Part shown: positions 16,791 to 26,685 of the stretch, piece by piece
Layout: every line of letters begins with the position of its first letter
Numbering within the stretch: the first letter of the stretch is position 1
Origin: Prevotella sp.
GTDB lineage: Bacteria; Bacteroidota; Bacteroidia; Bacteroidales; Bacteroidaceae
Assembly (NCBI GenBank): GCA_017508965.1
Contig: JAFWQT010000070.1
Location: 1-60,207, forward strand
DNA: 60,207 nt
Direction: 5' to 3'
Translations under genes and position numbers: made by a program
Notes under the pieces: model-generated
Told to the model about the DNA's origin: nothing
The model's input: only the letters and a program-made list of their open reading frames with translations
Databases searched by the model: none

Positions 16791-16812
16791 TGTCGTATTC
16801 TAAAAAACGTTG

Positions 16813-16843
16813 CAAAATTACACATAATTCCATGAATAGCAAA
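16813..16843 (-). promoter_or_regulatory. bamD promoter
   Basis: TTTG (16843-16840), 19 nt, TAATTTTG (16820-16813) on the minus strand, about 22 bases before the bamD start codon. Confidence 0.8.
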
Positions 16844-16989
16844 ATGAATACGCGCATATTTAAGAAAAATTTCTATTTTTTGGTCGTTTGATGGTTTAAA
16901 GGATTAGGTCAGGATTACTCGCCCATAAGATTTTTTCACTTTCTGCAAAATAATTACATGCTCAGCCCTCATAAAATCAAAATTATTTG

Positions 16990-16997
16990 TATCTTTG
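16990..16997 (+). promoter_or_regulatory. uvrB -7 promoter box, leaderless type
   Basis: TATCTTTG ends five bases before the ATG at 17003, so the transcript should start at or beside the start codon. No exact TTTG is seen at the -33 position. Confidence 0.55.
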
Positions 16998-17002
16998 CAT
17001 TT

Positions 17003-19048
17003 ATGAATTTCAAACTGACATCCGAATACCAGCCTACGGGCGACCAGCCGGAAGCCATCAGACAGCTTACGGAGGGCGTGGAAAGAGGCGACAGAGCGCA
17101 GGTGCTGCTCGGCGTAACCGGCTCGGGAAAGACGTTTACCGTGGCCAACGTGATTGCCAACGTGAACAAGCCGACGCTGATACTGAGCCACAACAAGACG
17201 CTCGCCGCCCAGCTCTACGAGGAGATGAAGGGATTCTTTCCGGAGAATGCCGTGGAATACTACGTGAGCTACTACGACTACTACCAGCCGGAGGCTTATA
17301 TGCCGGCTACCGACCTATATATAGAGAAAGACCTGGCCATTAACGATGAGATTGACCGCCTAAGACTGAGTGCCGTTTCTTCGCTTCTTTCGGGAAGAAA
17401 GGACGTGGTGGTGGTCAGTTCTGTTTCGTGCATCTACGGTATGGGAGGACCTACGGCCATGTCGTCGAGCGTGATCAACATCAAGCAAGGAATGAAACTG
17501 GAAAGGAACCAGTTTCTTAGAAGGCTTGTGGATGCGCTCTACGTAAGGAACGACATCGACCTGAAGCGCGGCAATTTCCGCGTCCGAGGTGAGACGGTCG
17601 ACATCTTCATAGCCTATAGCGACAACGTGCTCAGGGTGAACTGGTGGGACGACGAGATTGACACCATCGAAGAGGTGGACTCCGTCAGTTTCCAACGGCT
17701 CGGCCAATTCGAGGAATACCAGATTTATCCGGCCAATCTTTTCGTCACTTCGAAGGAGCAGACTGAGATTGCCATCCGCAACATTCAGGACGATTTAACA
17801 AAGCAAATTGATTTCTTCAACGAAACGGGCGATACGGCTAAGGCTCAGCGCATTAAGGAACGCGTGGAATACGACATGGAGATGATTAAGGAACTGGGTC
17901 ATTGTAGCGGAATAGAGAACTATTCGAGATACTTCGACGGCCGCGAAGCAGGCCAGCGTCCCTACTGTCTGCTCGATTTCTTTCCCGAGGATTTCCTGTT
18001 GGTGGTCGATGAGAGTCATGTGAGCGTTCCACAGATTTCGGCCATGTATGGCGGCGACCGGGCCCGCAAGACGAATCTGGTGGAATACGGATTCCGTCTG
18101 CCGGCCGCCTTCGACAACCGTCCGCTGAAGTTCGAGGAGTTTGAACAGCTGGTGCCGCAGACCATCTACGTCAGCGCCACGCCTGCCGACTATGAACTGG
18201 CCCAGGCCGAGGGTGTGGTGGTAGAGCAGGTAATTCGTCCGACAGGACTGCTCGATCCCGTGATTGAAATCCGTCCGACGGAGAATCAGATTGACGACCT
18301 TATTGACGAAATAACCACCCGTTGCCACCGCAACGAGCGAGTGTTGGTAACCACGCTTACGAAGCGTATGGCTGAGGAACTTACGGAATATTTGTTAAAC
18401 AATAACATTAAGGCCAACTATATCCATAGCGATGTGGCAACGCTAGACCGTGTGAAGATTATGGCCGACCTCAGAGCCGGAGCCTTCGACGTGCTGGTGG
18501 GCGTGAACCTTTTGCGCGAAGGACTCGACTTGCCGGAGGTGTCGCTGGTGGCCATCCTGGATGCCGACAAAGAAGGTTTTCTGCGCTCTCATCGTTCGCT
18601 TACTCAGACCGCCGGAAGAGCAGCCCGAAACGTGAACGGAAAGGTGCTGATGTATGCCGACACCATCACCCAGAGCATGCAGCTCACCATCGACGAGACT
18701 GCCCGCCGCAGGGCCAAGCAGCTGCGCTACAACGAGGAGCATCACATCACGCCGAAACAGATTGTGAAAGCACTCAACACGCAGGGACTCTCGGCCAGGG
18801 GAAATGCCGAGAAGGAACCGCAGACGACGGCAGCAGGCACCACCTACAAGCCGTATATCGAGCCCGACCCCATGCACGCCGCCGCCGACCCCATCGTGAT
18901 GCGCATGAGCAGGGAGCAGTTGCGCAAGAGCATAGAGAACACCACGGCGCTGATGAAGGAGGCCTCGAAAAGGATGGATTACATACAGGCCGCGCAATAT
19001 CGCGACGAAATCATCCGACTCACCGAACTGCTCGAAAAAGAAGGGTAA
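17003..19048 (+). CDS. uvrB: excinuclease ABC subunit B
   Basis: Damage-verifying DNA helicase subunit of nucleotide excision repair. The start is placed at 17003 (681 residues) because MNFKLTSEYQPTGDQPEAI is the usual N-terminus; the 15 codons upstream in frame cover the promoter. It has Walker A GVTGSGKT, the beta-hairpin region YYDYYQPEAYMP, Walker B VVDESHV, helicase motifs including LREGLDLPEVSLV and AGRAARN, and a C-terminal UVR domain binding UvrC (MDYIQAAQYRDEIIRL). Complete. Confidence 0.96.
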   Translation: MNFKLTSEYQPTGDQPEAIRQLTEGVERGDRAQVLLGVTGSGKTFTVANVIANVNKPTLILSHNKTLAAQLYEEMKGFFPENAVEYYVSYYDYYQPEAYMPATDLYIEKDLAINDEIDRLRLSAVSSLLSGRKDVVVVSSVSCIYGMGGPTAMSSSVINIKQGMKLERNQFLRRLVDALYVRNDIDLKRGNFRVRGETVDIFIAYSDNVLRVNWWDDEIDTIEEVDSVSFQRLGQFEEYQIYPANLFVTSKEQTEIAIRNIQDDLTKQIDFFNETGDTAKAQRIKERVEYDMEMIKELGHCSGIENYSRYFDGREAGQRPYCLLDFFPEDFLLVVDESHVSVPQISAMYGGDRARKTNLVEYGFRLPAAFDNRPLKFEEFEQLVPQTIYVSATPADYELAQAEGVVVEQVIRPTGLLDPVIEIRPTENQIDDLIDEITTRCHRNERVLVTTLTKRMAEELTEYLLNNNIKANYIHSDVATLDRVKIMADLRAGAFDVLVGVNLLREGLDLPEVSLVAILDADKEGFLRSHRSLTQTAGRAARNVNGKVLMYADTITQSMQLTIDETARRRAKQLRYNEEHHITPKQIVKALNTQGLSARGNAEKEPQTTAAGTTYKPYIEPDPMHAAADPIVMRMSREQLRKSIENTTALMKEASKRMDYIQAAQYRDEIIRLTELLEKEG

Positions 19049-19094
19049 AGAGAAAATTAAGTTAATAAGCAATAATTTTGAACGCGTCTTTCCC

Positions 19095-19122
19095 TTTGTT
19101 CGTAGAAAAATGACTACCTTTG
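19095..19122 (+). promoter_or_regulatory. promoter of the DUF4468 operon
   Basis: TACCTTTG at 19115-19122 is 20 bases before the ATG at 19143. TTTG at 19095-19098 lies 16 nt upstream, a short spacer. Confidence 0.55.
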
Positions 19123-19142
19123 CACAACTAATAAGGAACAAT

Positions 19143-19781
19143 ATGAAAAAGATTGCAGTTTTAATAATGTTCATCATGCCGCTGACGGCGTTTGCCCAGA
19201 ACGTTTGGGAAAAGCCGAAAGACACGGCCACAGAATCTGTCAAGGAGCAGGAGAAGCCGGCAGAAAATCCCAACGCCAAATATCTTCGTGGAGCCGTGCC
19301 GCTCGTTGACGGGAAAGTGCAATGGGTACTCGACGTGGACGTGCCGGGAAAGTCGGCCCAGGAAATATATGACATTATGTTCAAGTGTCTTGATGACCTC
19401 ACCAAGAGCGAAGACCAGCTGGAAGGCAGCTGCATCGCACTTGTGAACAAGCAGGAACACACCATCGTGGCATCGGTCAGGGAATGGCTGACGTTCACCA
19501 GCAACTTTGTTTCTCTCGACCGCGCCAAGTTCCAATACACGCTCATCGCCCAATGTACCGACGGCCACATGAAGATGACGATGGACAGGATAACCTATCG
19601 TTACGAAGAGAAGGCCAACAAAGGCACCTACTATTCTGCCGAGGAATGGATTACCGACGATAATGCGGTAAACAAGAAGAACACCAGGCTCTATCCCGGC
19701 ACGGCCAAGTTCCGCCGGAAGACCATCGACCGCAAGGACATGCTCTTCGAGACCATCAAGAATATGTTAAATAGCAAATAG
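19143..19781 (+). CDS. DUF4468 domain protein, secreted
   Basis: A 212-residue exported protein of unknown function. The start at 19143 begins a clear signal peptide (MKKIAVLIMFIMPLTAFA-Q); the longer frame from 19110 includes the promoter. The DUF4468 domain (TBP-like fold, phylum-specific) covers roughly residues 50-150, with KVQWVLDVDVPGKSAQEIYD at its start and MKMTMDRITYRYEE at its end. First gene of a three-gene operon with a small membrane protein and a porin. Confidence 0.75.
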   Translation: MKKIAVLIMFIMPLTAFAQNVWEKPKDTATESVKEQEKPAENPNAKYLRGAVPLVDGKVQWVLDVDVPGKSAQEIYDIMFKCLDDLTKSEDQLEGSCIALVNKQEHTIVASVREWLTFTSNFVSLDRAKFQYTLIAQCTDGHMKMTMDRITYRYEEKANKGTYYSAEEWITDDNAVNKKNTRLYPGTAKFRRKTIDRKDMLFETIKNMLNSK

Positions 19782-19790
19782 GAATTGGTT

Positions 19791-20006
19791 TTGGAAAACA
19801 ATAATATCGTTCACCGTCAGCGCGGAGAAAATCAGAGAGAAGACAGATTCGCAATGCTGCGACAAGTGCTCAACCTGCTGTTCATGGTGGGTGCTGTGGC
19901 AGGCCTTGCCGTCTATTTCACGAAGAGCACCCAAGTAGGAACCTACATCATACTGTTCTCGATGGTGCTGAAAATCGTAGAGTGCGTATTACGGCTGCTG
20001 AAATGA
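19791..20006 (+). CDS. small membrane protein of unknown function
   Basis: About 71 residues with two hydrophobic segments (LNLLFMVGAVAGLAVYF and GTYIILFSMVLKIVECVL). The start is uncertain: TTG at 19791 gives MENNNIVH, TTG at 19785 adds two residues, and the first ATG is at 19854. I prefer 19791 because the residues after it are polar and resemble a cytoplasmic head. The stop overlaps the porin start as ATGA, so expression is coupled. No family recognised. Confidence 0.6.
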   Translation: MENNNIVHRQRGENQREDRFAMLRQVLNLLFMVGAVAGLAVYFTKSTQVGTYIILFSMVLKIVECVLRLLK

Positions 20007-22342
20007 AAAAACTGCTCTTCATATTAGTTTTCGTCGGGTTGCACGGACTGCTCTATGGGCAGGATTTCAACCAGATAACACCCGACGGCGACATCACCAC
20101 CAATAATAAGACAAAGAAAGACTCGCTCGGCTCAAAGAACGAAGCGCCGAGAGGTTTTTGGGCCTGGACCGTGGACAAGCGCTTCGGCGACCGGACCAAG
20201 ACAGAACCCGATACCCTTCAACACATGTATATGAACTCTATCTTCACCGAAGGGAAATACGGGCAGTTCAACACGCTCGGCAACCTGGGCTCGCCACGAC
20301 TGAACCGAATCTTTGCCGACCGCCAGGAGCCTCAGCAGTTCATGTTCACCCAGCCCTACGACTTCTTCATTACCGAAGTCGACCAATACCGGTTTATCAA
20401 CACCCTCTCCCCCATCACCAACATCACCTTCCAGGAATGCGGTGACAAGAACAACGGAGAAGACCATTTCAAGGCCAAGTTCGCCATCAACGCCGGAAAG
20501 CGGATAAGCGCGGGCTTCAACTTCAACTATATCTACGGCCGCGGCTACTATCAGAACCAAAGCACGGCCCACTTTAACTATACCATGTACGGAGCCTACC
20601 TGGGCGACCGCTACGAGGCTCAGCTGCTGATGTCGACCAACCACCAGAAGACGGCCGAGAACGGCGGTATCAGGAGCGACGAATACATCACCCATCCGGA
20701 ACAGTTCACCGACAATTTCGAGACCTACGAAATTCCGACTTATCTCACCCAGAACTGGAACCGCATGGACCATCACCACATCTTCTTTACGCATCGCTAC
20801 AACATCGGATTCAACCGCAAGGTACCCATGACGCCCGAGGAAATCAAGGCCAAGAAGTTTGCAATGGAAAGTGCCAAGGAGAAAGCCGAGCGGGATGCCA
20901 TTGAGAAAGCCCGAAGAAAAGCCCTGAAGAACGGCGAGGACTTCGACGAGGAAGAGTTCCTGAAGGAACGCAATAAACAGAAGAAGCTGACCGGCCGTCC
21001 CGACGACGCAAAGATTGCGGGAGAAGAGCCGAAAGACGTCAAGATCGAGGAGGGTGAACGTATCAAAGTCGACGGGGCTGCCGCTGCCGACAGTCTGTTG
21101 GCCATCAGCAAGAAAGAGAAAGAAGATACCGCCTGGTTCAAAAACGAGTATGTGCCCGTGACGAGCATCATCCACACCATGAACTGGGACTATGCCCATC
21201 GCATCTTCCAGGCCTACCAGACGCCGCAGGATTTCTATAAGAAAAGAAACAACTACTATGATTCGGAACTGCATGGCGACTCCATCTACGACTTGACCAG
21301 GCATTTCAGCATCAAGAACCATTTCGCGCTCAGCATGCTCGAGGGCTTCAACAAGTGGGCCAAAGCCGGAATCAAGGCTTTTGCCTCTCACGAGCTAAGA
21401 CATTTCGCGCTGCCCGACTCCGCAAAGCACGAGACATCGTACAACGAGCAGAGCATCAGCATCGGCGGACAGTTGGTGAAGACCCAGGGACACACCCTGC
21501 ACTATAATGTCATCGGCGAGACATACCTTATTGGAGAAGATGCCGGACAGCTGAAACTGGATGCCAACGTGGATGTCAACATCCCGTTCTGGGGCGACAC
21601 GGTCAGGATTGAAGGCAAAGGCTACTTCCATAAGTTGCACCCCACTTTCTACCAACGCCACTTCCATTCGCAGCACGTCTGGTGGGACAATTCCAACCTG
21701 GAGAAAGAGACAAGGACCAGGATTGAAGGCCTAGCCTCGTTCCCCAAGACGCGGACGAAGTTTCGCGTGGCTGCCGACAATCTGAAGAACTACATCTATT
21801 TTGCCCAATCGTATAATACCGAGATAACAGAAGGCTCGTCGAACAACATACAGACGGGCCACCAGGTAAGCCTCAGGCAAGAAACCGAGAACATAACACT
21901 GCTGACGCTACAGCTACAGCAGGACTTCACCCTGGGCCCGCTCAACTGGGAAAACCAGATTACCTACCAGAAATGCAGCAACACGAACGTGCTGCCCGTG
22001 CCAGAGCTGAACATCTACAGCAACCTCTACCTGAAGTTCAAGGTTGCCGTGCTGAACATAAATCTCGGGGCCGACGTGAGGTATTTCACGAAATACTACG
22101 TTCCCGACTACAGTCCGCTTATCGGACAATACGCGGTTCAGGACAATGGCGAGAACAACATGGAACTGGGCAACTATCCGTGGGTGAACGTGTATGCAAA
22201 CATGAAACTGAAGCAGGCCCGCTTCTACGTGATGATGAGCCACGTGAACTACAGCAGTGGTGCCAACTGCTTCATGGTTCCGCACTATCCGACGAACCAG
22301 ATGGTGCTCCGTTTCGGCGTTTCATGGAATTTCTTTAATTAA
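20003..22342 (+). CDS. putative outer membrane porin (Bacteroidetes type)
   Basis: A 779-residue outer-membrane beta-barrel of the Bacteroidetes putative porin family. The start at 20003 follows from the ATGA overlap and the signal peptide MKKLLFILVFVGLHGLLYG-Q. Barrel-like stretches flank a charged, Lys/Glu-rich insertion at about residues 275-375, which looks like an exposed or periplasmic loop. The C-terminus ends FGVSWNFFN with a terminal aromatic pattern. Last gene of the operon. Confidence 0.75.
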   Translation: MKKLLFILVFVGLHGLLYGQDFNQITPDGDITTNNKTKKDSLGSKNEAPRGFWAWTVDKRFGDRTKTEPDTLQHMYMNSIFTEGKYGQFNTLGNLGSPRLNRIFADRQEPQQFMFTQPYDFFITEVDQYRFINTLSPITNITFQECGDKNNGEDHFKAKFAINAGKRISAGFNFNYIYGRGYYQNQSTAHFNYTMYGAYLGDRYEAQLLMSTNHQKTAENGGIRSDEYITHPEQFTDNFETYEIPTYLTQNWNRMDHHHIFFTHRYNIGFNRKVPMTPEEIKAKKFAMESAKEKAERDAIEKARRKALKNGEDFDEEEFLKERNKQKKLTGRPDDAKIAGEEPKDVKIEEGERIKVDGAAAADSLLAISKKEKEDTAWFKNEYVPVTSIIHTMNWDYAHRIFQAYQTPQDFYKKRNNYYDSELHGDSIYDLTRHFSIKNHFALSMLEGFNKWAKAGIKAFASHELRHFALPDSAKHETSYNEQSISIGGQLVKTQGHTLHYNVIGETYLIGEDAGQLKLDANVDVNIPFWGDTVRIEGKGYFHKLHPTFYQRHFHSQHVWWDNSNLEKETRTRIEGLASFPKTRTKFRVAADNLKNYIYFAQSYNTEITEGSSNNIQTGHQVSLRQETENITLLTLQLQQDFTLGPLNWENQITYQKCSNTNVLPVPELNIYSNLYLKFKVAVLNINLGADVRYFTKYYVPDYSPLIGQYAVQDNGENNMELGNYPWVNVYANMKLKQARFYVMMSHVNYSSGANCFMVPHYPTNQMVLRFGVSWNFFN

Positions 22343-22368
22343 TGTGTGATATTTTAAAATAAAATCAT

Positions 22369-22376
22369 TAATTTTG
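22369..22376 (+). promoter_or_regulatory. aminotransferase -7 promoter box
   Basis: TAATTTTG, 60 bases before the ATG at 22437. No good TTTG at the -33 position. Confidence 0.45.
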
Positions 22377-22436
22377 CACCCAAATTTCAATTAAGGGAAG
22401 TGTAACAATCACAAAATAGCAAATAATTCAATAAAA

Positions 22437-23636
22437 ATGCCTCAAATATCTGTTCGCGGACTTGAAATGCCCGAAAGCCCCATTAGAAAACTCGCACCTC
22501 TGGCAGCAGCTGCCAAGAAGCGCGGCATAAAGGTGTACCATCTCAACATCGGCCAGCCCGACCTGCCTACACCTAAAGTGGCGCTCGACGCTATCAAGAA
22601 CGTTGACAGGAAAATACTGGAATACTCGCCTTCGCAGGGATATCTGAGCTATCGCGAGAAACTGGTCGACTATTACAAGAAATACGACATCAACGTAACA
22701 GCCGACGACATTATCATCACCTGCGGCGGTTCCGAGGCCGTGCTCTTTGCCTTCATGTCGTGTCTGAACCCCGGCGACGAGATTATCGTTCCGGAGCCTG
22801 CCTATGCCAACTATATGGCATTTGCCATCTCGGCCGGAGCAAAGATTCGTACCATCGCCACCACCATCGAGGAGGGATTCTCGCTGCCTAAGGTGGAAAA
22901 GTTCGAGGAACTCATCAACGACCGCACAAGAGCCATCCTCATTTGCAACCCCAACAACCCTACAGGCTATCTTTACACCCGTCGCGAAATGAACCAGATT
23001 CGCGACCTGGTGAAGAAATACGACCTATATCTGTTTTCCGACGAGGTCTATCGCGAATACATCTACACGGGTTCGCCCTACATCTCGGCCTGCCACCTGG
23101 AAGGCATCGAGCAGAATGTGGTGCTTATCGACTCGGTTTCGAAACGCTATTCCGAATGCGGAATACGTATCGGTGCCCTGATCACCAAGAACAAAGACAT
23201 CCGGCAGGCCGTGATGAAGTTCTGCCAGGCCCGCCTTTCACCCCCACTCATCGGACAGATTGTGGCCGAAGCCTCGCTCGACACCCCCGAGGAATATCTG
23301 CGCGACGTCTATGACGAGTATGTCGAGCGCCGAAAATGTCTGATTGACGGACTGAACCGCATCCCCGGCGTCTATTCGCCCATCCCAATGGGAGCATTCT
23401 ATACCGTGGCCAAGCTGCCCGTTGACAGCTCGGAGAACTTCTGCCGCTGGTGCCTCGAGAAATTCGACTACGAGGGCGAGACGGTCATGATGGCTCCCGC
23501 AAGCGGATTCTACACCACTCCCGGAGCGGGCATCAACGAAGTTCGTATTGCCTATGTGCTTAAGAAAGAAGACCTCACCCGCGCACTCTTCATCCTAAAG
23601 AAAGCCCTTGAAGCCTATCCGGGACACACAGAATGA
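22437..23636 (+). CDS. class I/II PLP-dependent aminotransferase
   Basis: A 399-residue fold-type I aminotransferase; related enzymes transfer amino groups between aspartate, aromatic amino acids or alanine and 2-oxo acids. The PLP lysine is K236 in DSVSKRYSECGIRIG. NPNNPTG binds the cofactor and NEVRIAYVL carries the substrate-carboxylate arginine. Substrate cannot be told from sequence. It overlaps the next gene by four bases (ATGA), an unexpected coupling with a transporter permease. Confidence 0.88.
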   Translation: MPQISVRGLEMPESPIRKLAPLAAAAKKRGIKVYHLNIGQPDLPTPKVALDAIKNVDRKILEYSPSQGYLSYREKLVDYYKKYDINVTADDIIITCGGSEAVLFAFMSCLNPGDEIIVPEPAYANYMAFAISAGAKIRTIATTIEEGFSLPKVEKFEELINDRTRAILICNPNNPTGYLYTRREMNQIRDLVKKYDLYLFSDEVYREYIYTGSPYISACHLEGIEQNVVLIDSVSKRYSECGIRIGALITKNKDIRQAVMKFCQARLSPPLIGQIVAEASLDTPEEYLRDVYDEYVERRKCLIDGLNRIPGVYSPIPMGAFYTVAKLPVDSSENFCRWCLEKFDYEGETVMMAPASGFYTTPGAGINEVRIAYVLKKEDLTRALFILKKALEAYPGHTE

Positions 23637-24880
23637 ACTTCCCTCTTTTCATAGCCCGACGAATCTACAGCAACCAGGACGACAAGCACAAGGTGAGTCG
23701 TCCGGCTATTCTTATTGCCATTCTCGGAGTTGCAATAGGACTGGCCGTGATGATTGTGAGCGTTTGCGTGATACTGGGCTTCAAGCACACCATCCGCGAC
23801 AAGGTTATCGGCTTCGGAAGCCATATCACCGTGGGCCGTTACTCTACCGTATACGGCGGAGATCTGCTCCCGATTGTCATCAACGACTCTTTGCTGAAAG
23901 CTTTCCGGGCCACGCCGGGCGTAGCGCATGTGCAAAAGTACACGATGGCGCAGGGCATCCTGAAGACCGACGCCGACTTTATGGGCGTCATGCTAAAGGG
24001 CGTGGGCGAAGACTACGACACCACTTTCATCCACAAGAACCTGATTGAGGGAGTGCTCCCCAAATTCAGCAGCAAGGAGGGCAAGCAGCAGATAGTAGTC
24101 TCGAAGACGATGGCCGACAAGCTGAACCTGCATGCCGGCGACCGCATCTTTGCCTATTTCCTGGGCGATAACAACATCCGCACCAGGCGCTTCACGATAA
24201 CCGGCATCTACCTGTCGAACCTGAAGAAATTCGACGAGGTGCTCTGCTTCACGGACTTCCATACCGCCCAGAAGCTGAACGGATATGACGACGATATGGC
24301 CACGGGCGCGGAAATCACGGTCAAGGACTTCTCGGAACTTGACCTTGTGGCCGACGAATTCATCGACAACATCAACCGCAAGCAAGACCGCGAGGGCAAT
24401 GTGTATGCCTCGCTCACCATCAAGGAAAGCTATTCGCAGATATTCTCGTGGCTCGACCTGCTCGACCTCAACGTATGGATAATTCTTGTGCTGATGATAT
24501 GCGTGGCAGGCTTCACCATGATCAGCGGACTGCTCATCATCATCCTTGAGCGCACCAGCATGATTGGAATACTGAAGGCCCTGGGCGCACGCAACAAAAC
24601 GATACGCCACACATTCCTCTGGTTTGCCGTATTCATCATAGGCCGGGGAATGCTTTGGGGCAACATCATCGGTATCGGAATCGTACTCCTGCAGCATTTC
24701 ACGGGCATCGTCAAACTAGACCCCGCCACCTATTATGTATCTACGGCCCCGGTCGAGCTGAACATCCCGCTCATCATACTAATTAATGTATGTACCTTGA
24801 TAATAAGCGTGTTCGTGCTGATTGCCCCGAGCTACCTGATATCAAGGATTCATCCGGCAAAATCGATGCGTTACGAATAA
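23633..24880 (+). CDS. LolC/E-type ABC transporter permease
   Basis: A 415-residue inner-membrane permease of the FtsX/MacB fold. It has one N-terminal helix (AILIAILGVAIGLAVMIVSV), a large periplasmic domain, and three C-terminal helices starting near residue 280 (VWIILVLMICVAGFTMISGL). The length and the LKALGARNKTIRHTFLW cytoplasmic loop fit lipoprotein-releasing LolC/E. No ATPase is adjacent, so LolD must be elsewhere. A terminator follows directly. Confidence 0.8.
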   Translation: MNFPLFIARRIYSNQDDKHKVSRPAILIAILGVAIGLAVMIVSVCVILGFKHTIRDKVIGFGSHITVGRYSTVYGGDLLPIVINDSLLKAFRATPGVAHVQKYTMAQGILKTDADFMGVMLKGVGEDYDTTFIHKNLIEGVLPKFSSKEGKQQIVVSKTMADKLNLHAGDRIFAYFLGDNNIRTRRFTITGIYLSNLKKFDEVLCFTDFHTAQKLNGYDDDMATGAEITVKDFSELDLVADEFIDNINRKQDREGNVYASLTIKESYSQIFSWLDLLDLNVWIILVLMICVAGFTMISGLLIIILERTSMIGILKALGARNKTIRHTFLWFAVFIIGRGMLWGNIIGIGIVLLQHFTGIVKLDPATYYVSTAPVELNIPLIILINVCTLIISVFVLIAPSYLISRIHPAKSMRYE

Positions 24881-24885
24881 AATGA

Positions 24886-24917
24886 ATGTGCAACTTAAAA
24901 AATTGCACATTTTTTTT
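24886..24917 (+). terminator. permease gene terminator
   Basis: ATGTGCAA (24886-24893) and TTGCACAT (24903-24910) form an 8-bp stem followed by a run of eight T. It starts five bases after the stop codon. Confidence 0.82.
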
Positions 24918-24946
24918 GCAATTGTGCAGAAAATAGTTTACCTTTG
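24915..24946 (+). promoter_or_regulatory. acyl-CoA ligase 1 promoter
   Basis: TTTG (24915-24918), 20 nt, TACCTTTG (24939-24946). The -33 box is formed by the end of the T run of the preceding terminator. Confidence 0.8.
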
Positions 24947-24976
24947 CACAAAATTTGAAACTTTGTGCAAAATTGT

Positions 24977-26635
24977 ATGCAAGAAACACCATCGTTCAAT
25001 AGTTATATTGAGCAGTCGATTATAAAAAACTGGGACCTGGATGCCCTGACAGACTACAAAGGAATCACATTGCAATATAAGGATGTTGCACGCAAAATAG
25101 AGAAAATCCACATCATCTTCGAGCATTCGGGGGTGAAGAAAGGAGATAAAATAGCCATTTGCGGTCGCAACTCAGCACATTGGGCAGTGTCTTTCTTAGC
25201 AACGCTCACCTATGGAGCCGTTGCTGTTCCGATACTCCACGAATTCAACGCCGAACAGATTCACAACATCGTCAACCACTCTGAGGCCAAACTCCTTTTT
25301 GTAGGCGACGTGGTTGCCACGATGATCAACCCCGACGAAATGCCCGACCTTGAAGGCATCGTCTTTATCCCCGACTTTTCGCTAGTCATTTCCCGCACCA
25401 CCGAACTGGAATATGCCCGTGAGCACCTGAACGAACTCTACGGACATAAGTATCCCAAGTATTTCAGGCCCGAACACGTACATTATTATAAAGACAGCTC
25501 TGAAGAGCTGGCACTCATCAACTACACCTCGGGCACCACGGGATTCTCGAAGGGCGTGATGCTGCCCTACCGCGCACTTTGGGGCAACCTCGACATCTGC
25601 TTCGACAAACTGGGCGACTATGCCAAGCGCTCCGACAATCTGCTGAGCATCCTGCCGATGGCCCACATGTATGGAATGGCAATGGAGTTCATCTTTGCCT
25701 TCTGCAACGGATGCCACCTGTTTTTCCTCACCCGCCTTCCCTCGCCTGCCATCATCGCGCAGGCTTTCCAGGACGTCAAGCCCCGCCTCATCATTTCCGT
25801 GCCATTGGTCATCGAGAAAATCATCCGCAAGCGGGTGTTCCCGAAGATTCAGAGCAATGCCGTAAGACTGCTGCTCAACATGCCCGTGGTGTCGAAGAAA
25901 GTGAAGCAGACCATCATGAAGCAAGTGATAGAAGCCTTCGGAGGCAACCTGCAGACGGTCATCGTGGGAGGTGCCGCCCTGAACCAGGAAATCGAGCAGT
26001 TCCTTGTGAGCATCGGATTCCCCATCACCTGCGGCTACGGCACCACCGAATGCGCCCCGCTCATCTCCTACTCCGACTATAAGGACTTCATCCCTACGGC
26101 CGTAGGCGTTCCCGTGGCACGAATGGAAGTGAAGATACTGAGCAGCGACCCGCAGCACCAGCTCGGGGAAATCGTCACCCGCGGCACGAACCTCATGCTC
26201 GGCTACTACAAGAATCCCGAGGCCACCCGGAATGCCATCGACCCGGAAGGATGGTACCACACAGGCGACCTGGGACTGCAAGGCCCCCGCGGGCACATCT
26301 TCATCAAGGGCCGAATCAAGAACATGCTGCTGAGCGCCAACGGACAGAACATCTATCCCGAGGAAATCGAGGATAAGCTCAACTCTATGACGATGGTCAG
26401 CGAGTCGATTATCGTACAGCGCGAGCAGAAGCTCGTTGCCCTTATCCATCCCGACTTTGAAGAGTCGGCCAATCTGGGATTCAATGCCGACGACCTGAAC
26501 AGCATCATGACCGAGAACCTGAAGCAAGTCAACCTCCAGCTGCCGGCCTATTGCAAGATTGGATCGTTCGAGATTGTCGAGGAAGAATTTGCCAAGACCC
26601 CCAAGAAGAGCATCAAGCGCTACTTGTACAAGTAA
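24977..26635 (+). CDS. long-chain fatty acid-CoA ligase-like enzyme 1
   Basis: An AMP-forming enzyme of 552 residues that activates fatty acids, probably as CoA thioesters. The ATG at 24977 is chosen over the GTG at 24965 because METPSFN-like N-termini are shared with its paralogue next door. The AMP-binding loop is YTSGTTGFSKGVM. Further motifs are YGTTECAPLIS (adenine binding), WYHTGDLG and the C-terminal lysine in TPKKSIKRYLYK. It aligns without large gaps to the next gene, so the pair arose by tandem duplication. Confidence 0.88.
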   Translation: MQETPSFNSYIEQSIIKNWDLDALTDYKGITLQYKDVARKIEKIHIIFEHSGVKKGDKIAICGRNSAHWAVSFLATLTYGAVAVPILHEFNAEQIHNIVNHSEAKLLFVGDVVATMINPDEMPDLEGIVFIPDFSLVISRTTELEYAREHLNELYGHKYPKYFRPEHVHYYKDSSEELALINYTSGTTGFSKGVMLPYRALWGNLDICFDKLGDYAKRSDNLLSILPMAHMYGMAMEFIFAFCNGCHLFFLTRLPSPAIIAQAFQDVKPRLIISVPLVIEKIIRKRVFPKIQSNAVRLLLNMPVVSKKVKQTIMKQVIEAFGGNLQTVIVGGAALNQEIEQFLVSIGFPITCGYGTTECAPLISYSDYKDFIPTAVGVPVARMEVKILSSDPQHQLGEIVTRGTNLMLGYYKNPEATRNAIDPEGWYHTGDLGLQGPRGHIFIKGRIKNMLLSANGQNIYPEEIEDKLNSMTMVSESIIVQREQKLVALIHPDFEESANLGFNADDLNSIMTENLKQVNLQLPAYCKIGSFEIVEEEFAKTPKKSIKRYLYK

Positions 26636-26685
26636 GTCATTGCATATATTCAATTAAGAAAAATAACTAACGAAATAGAAGACAC

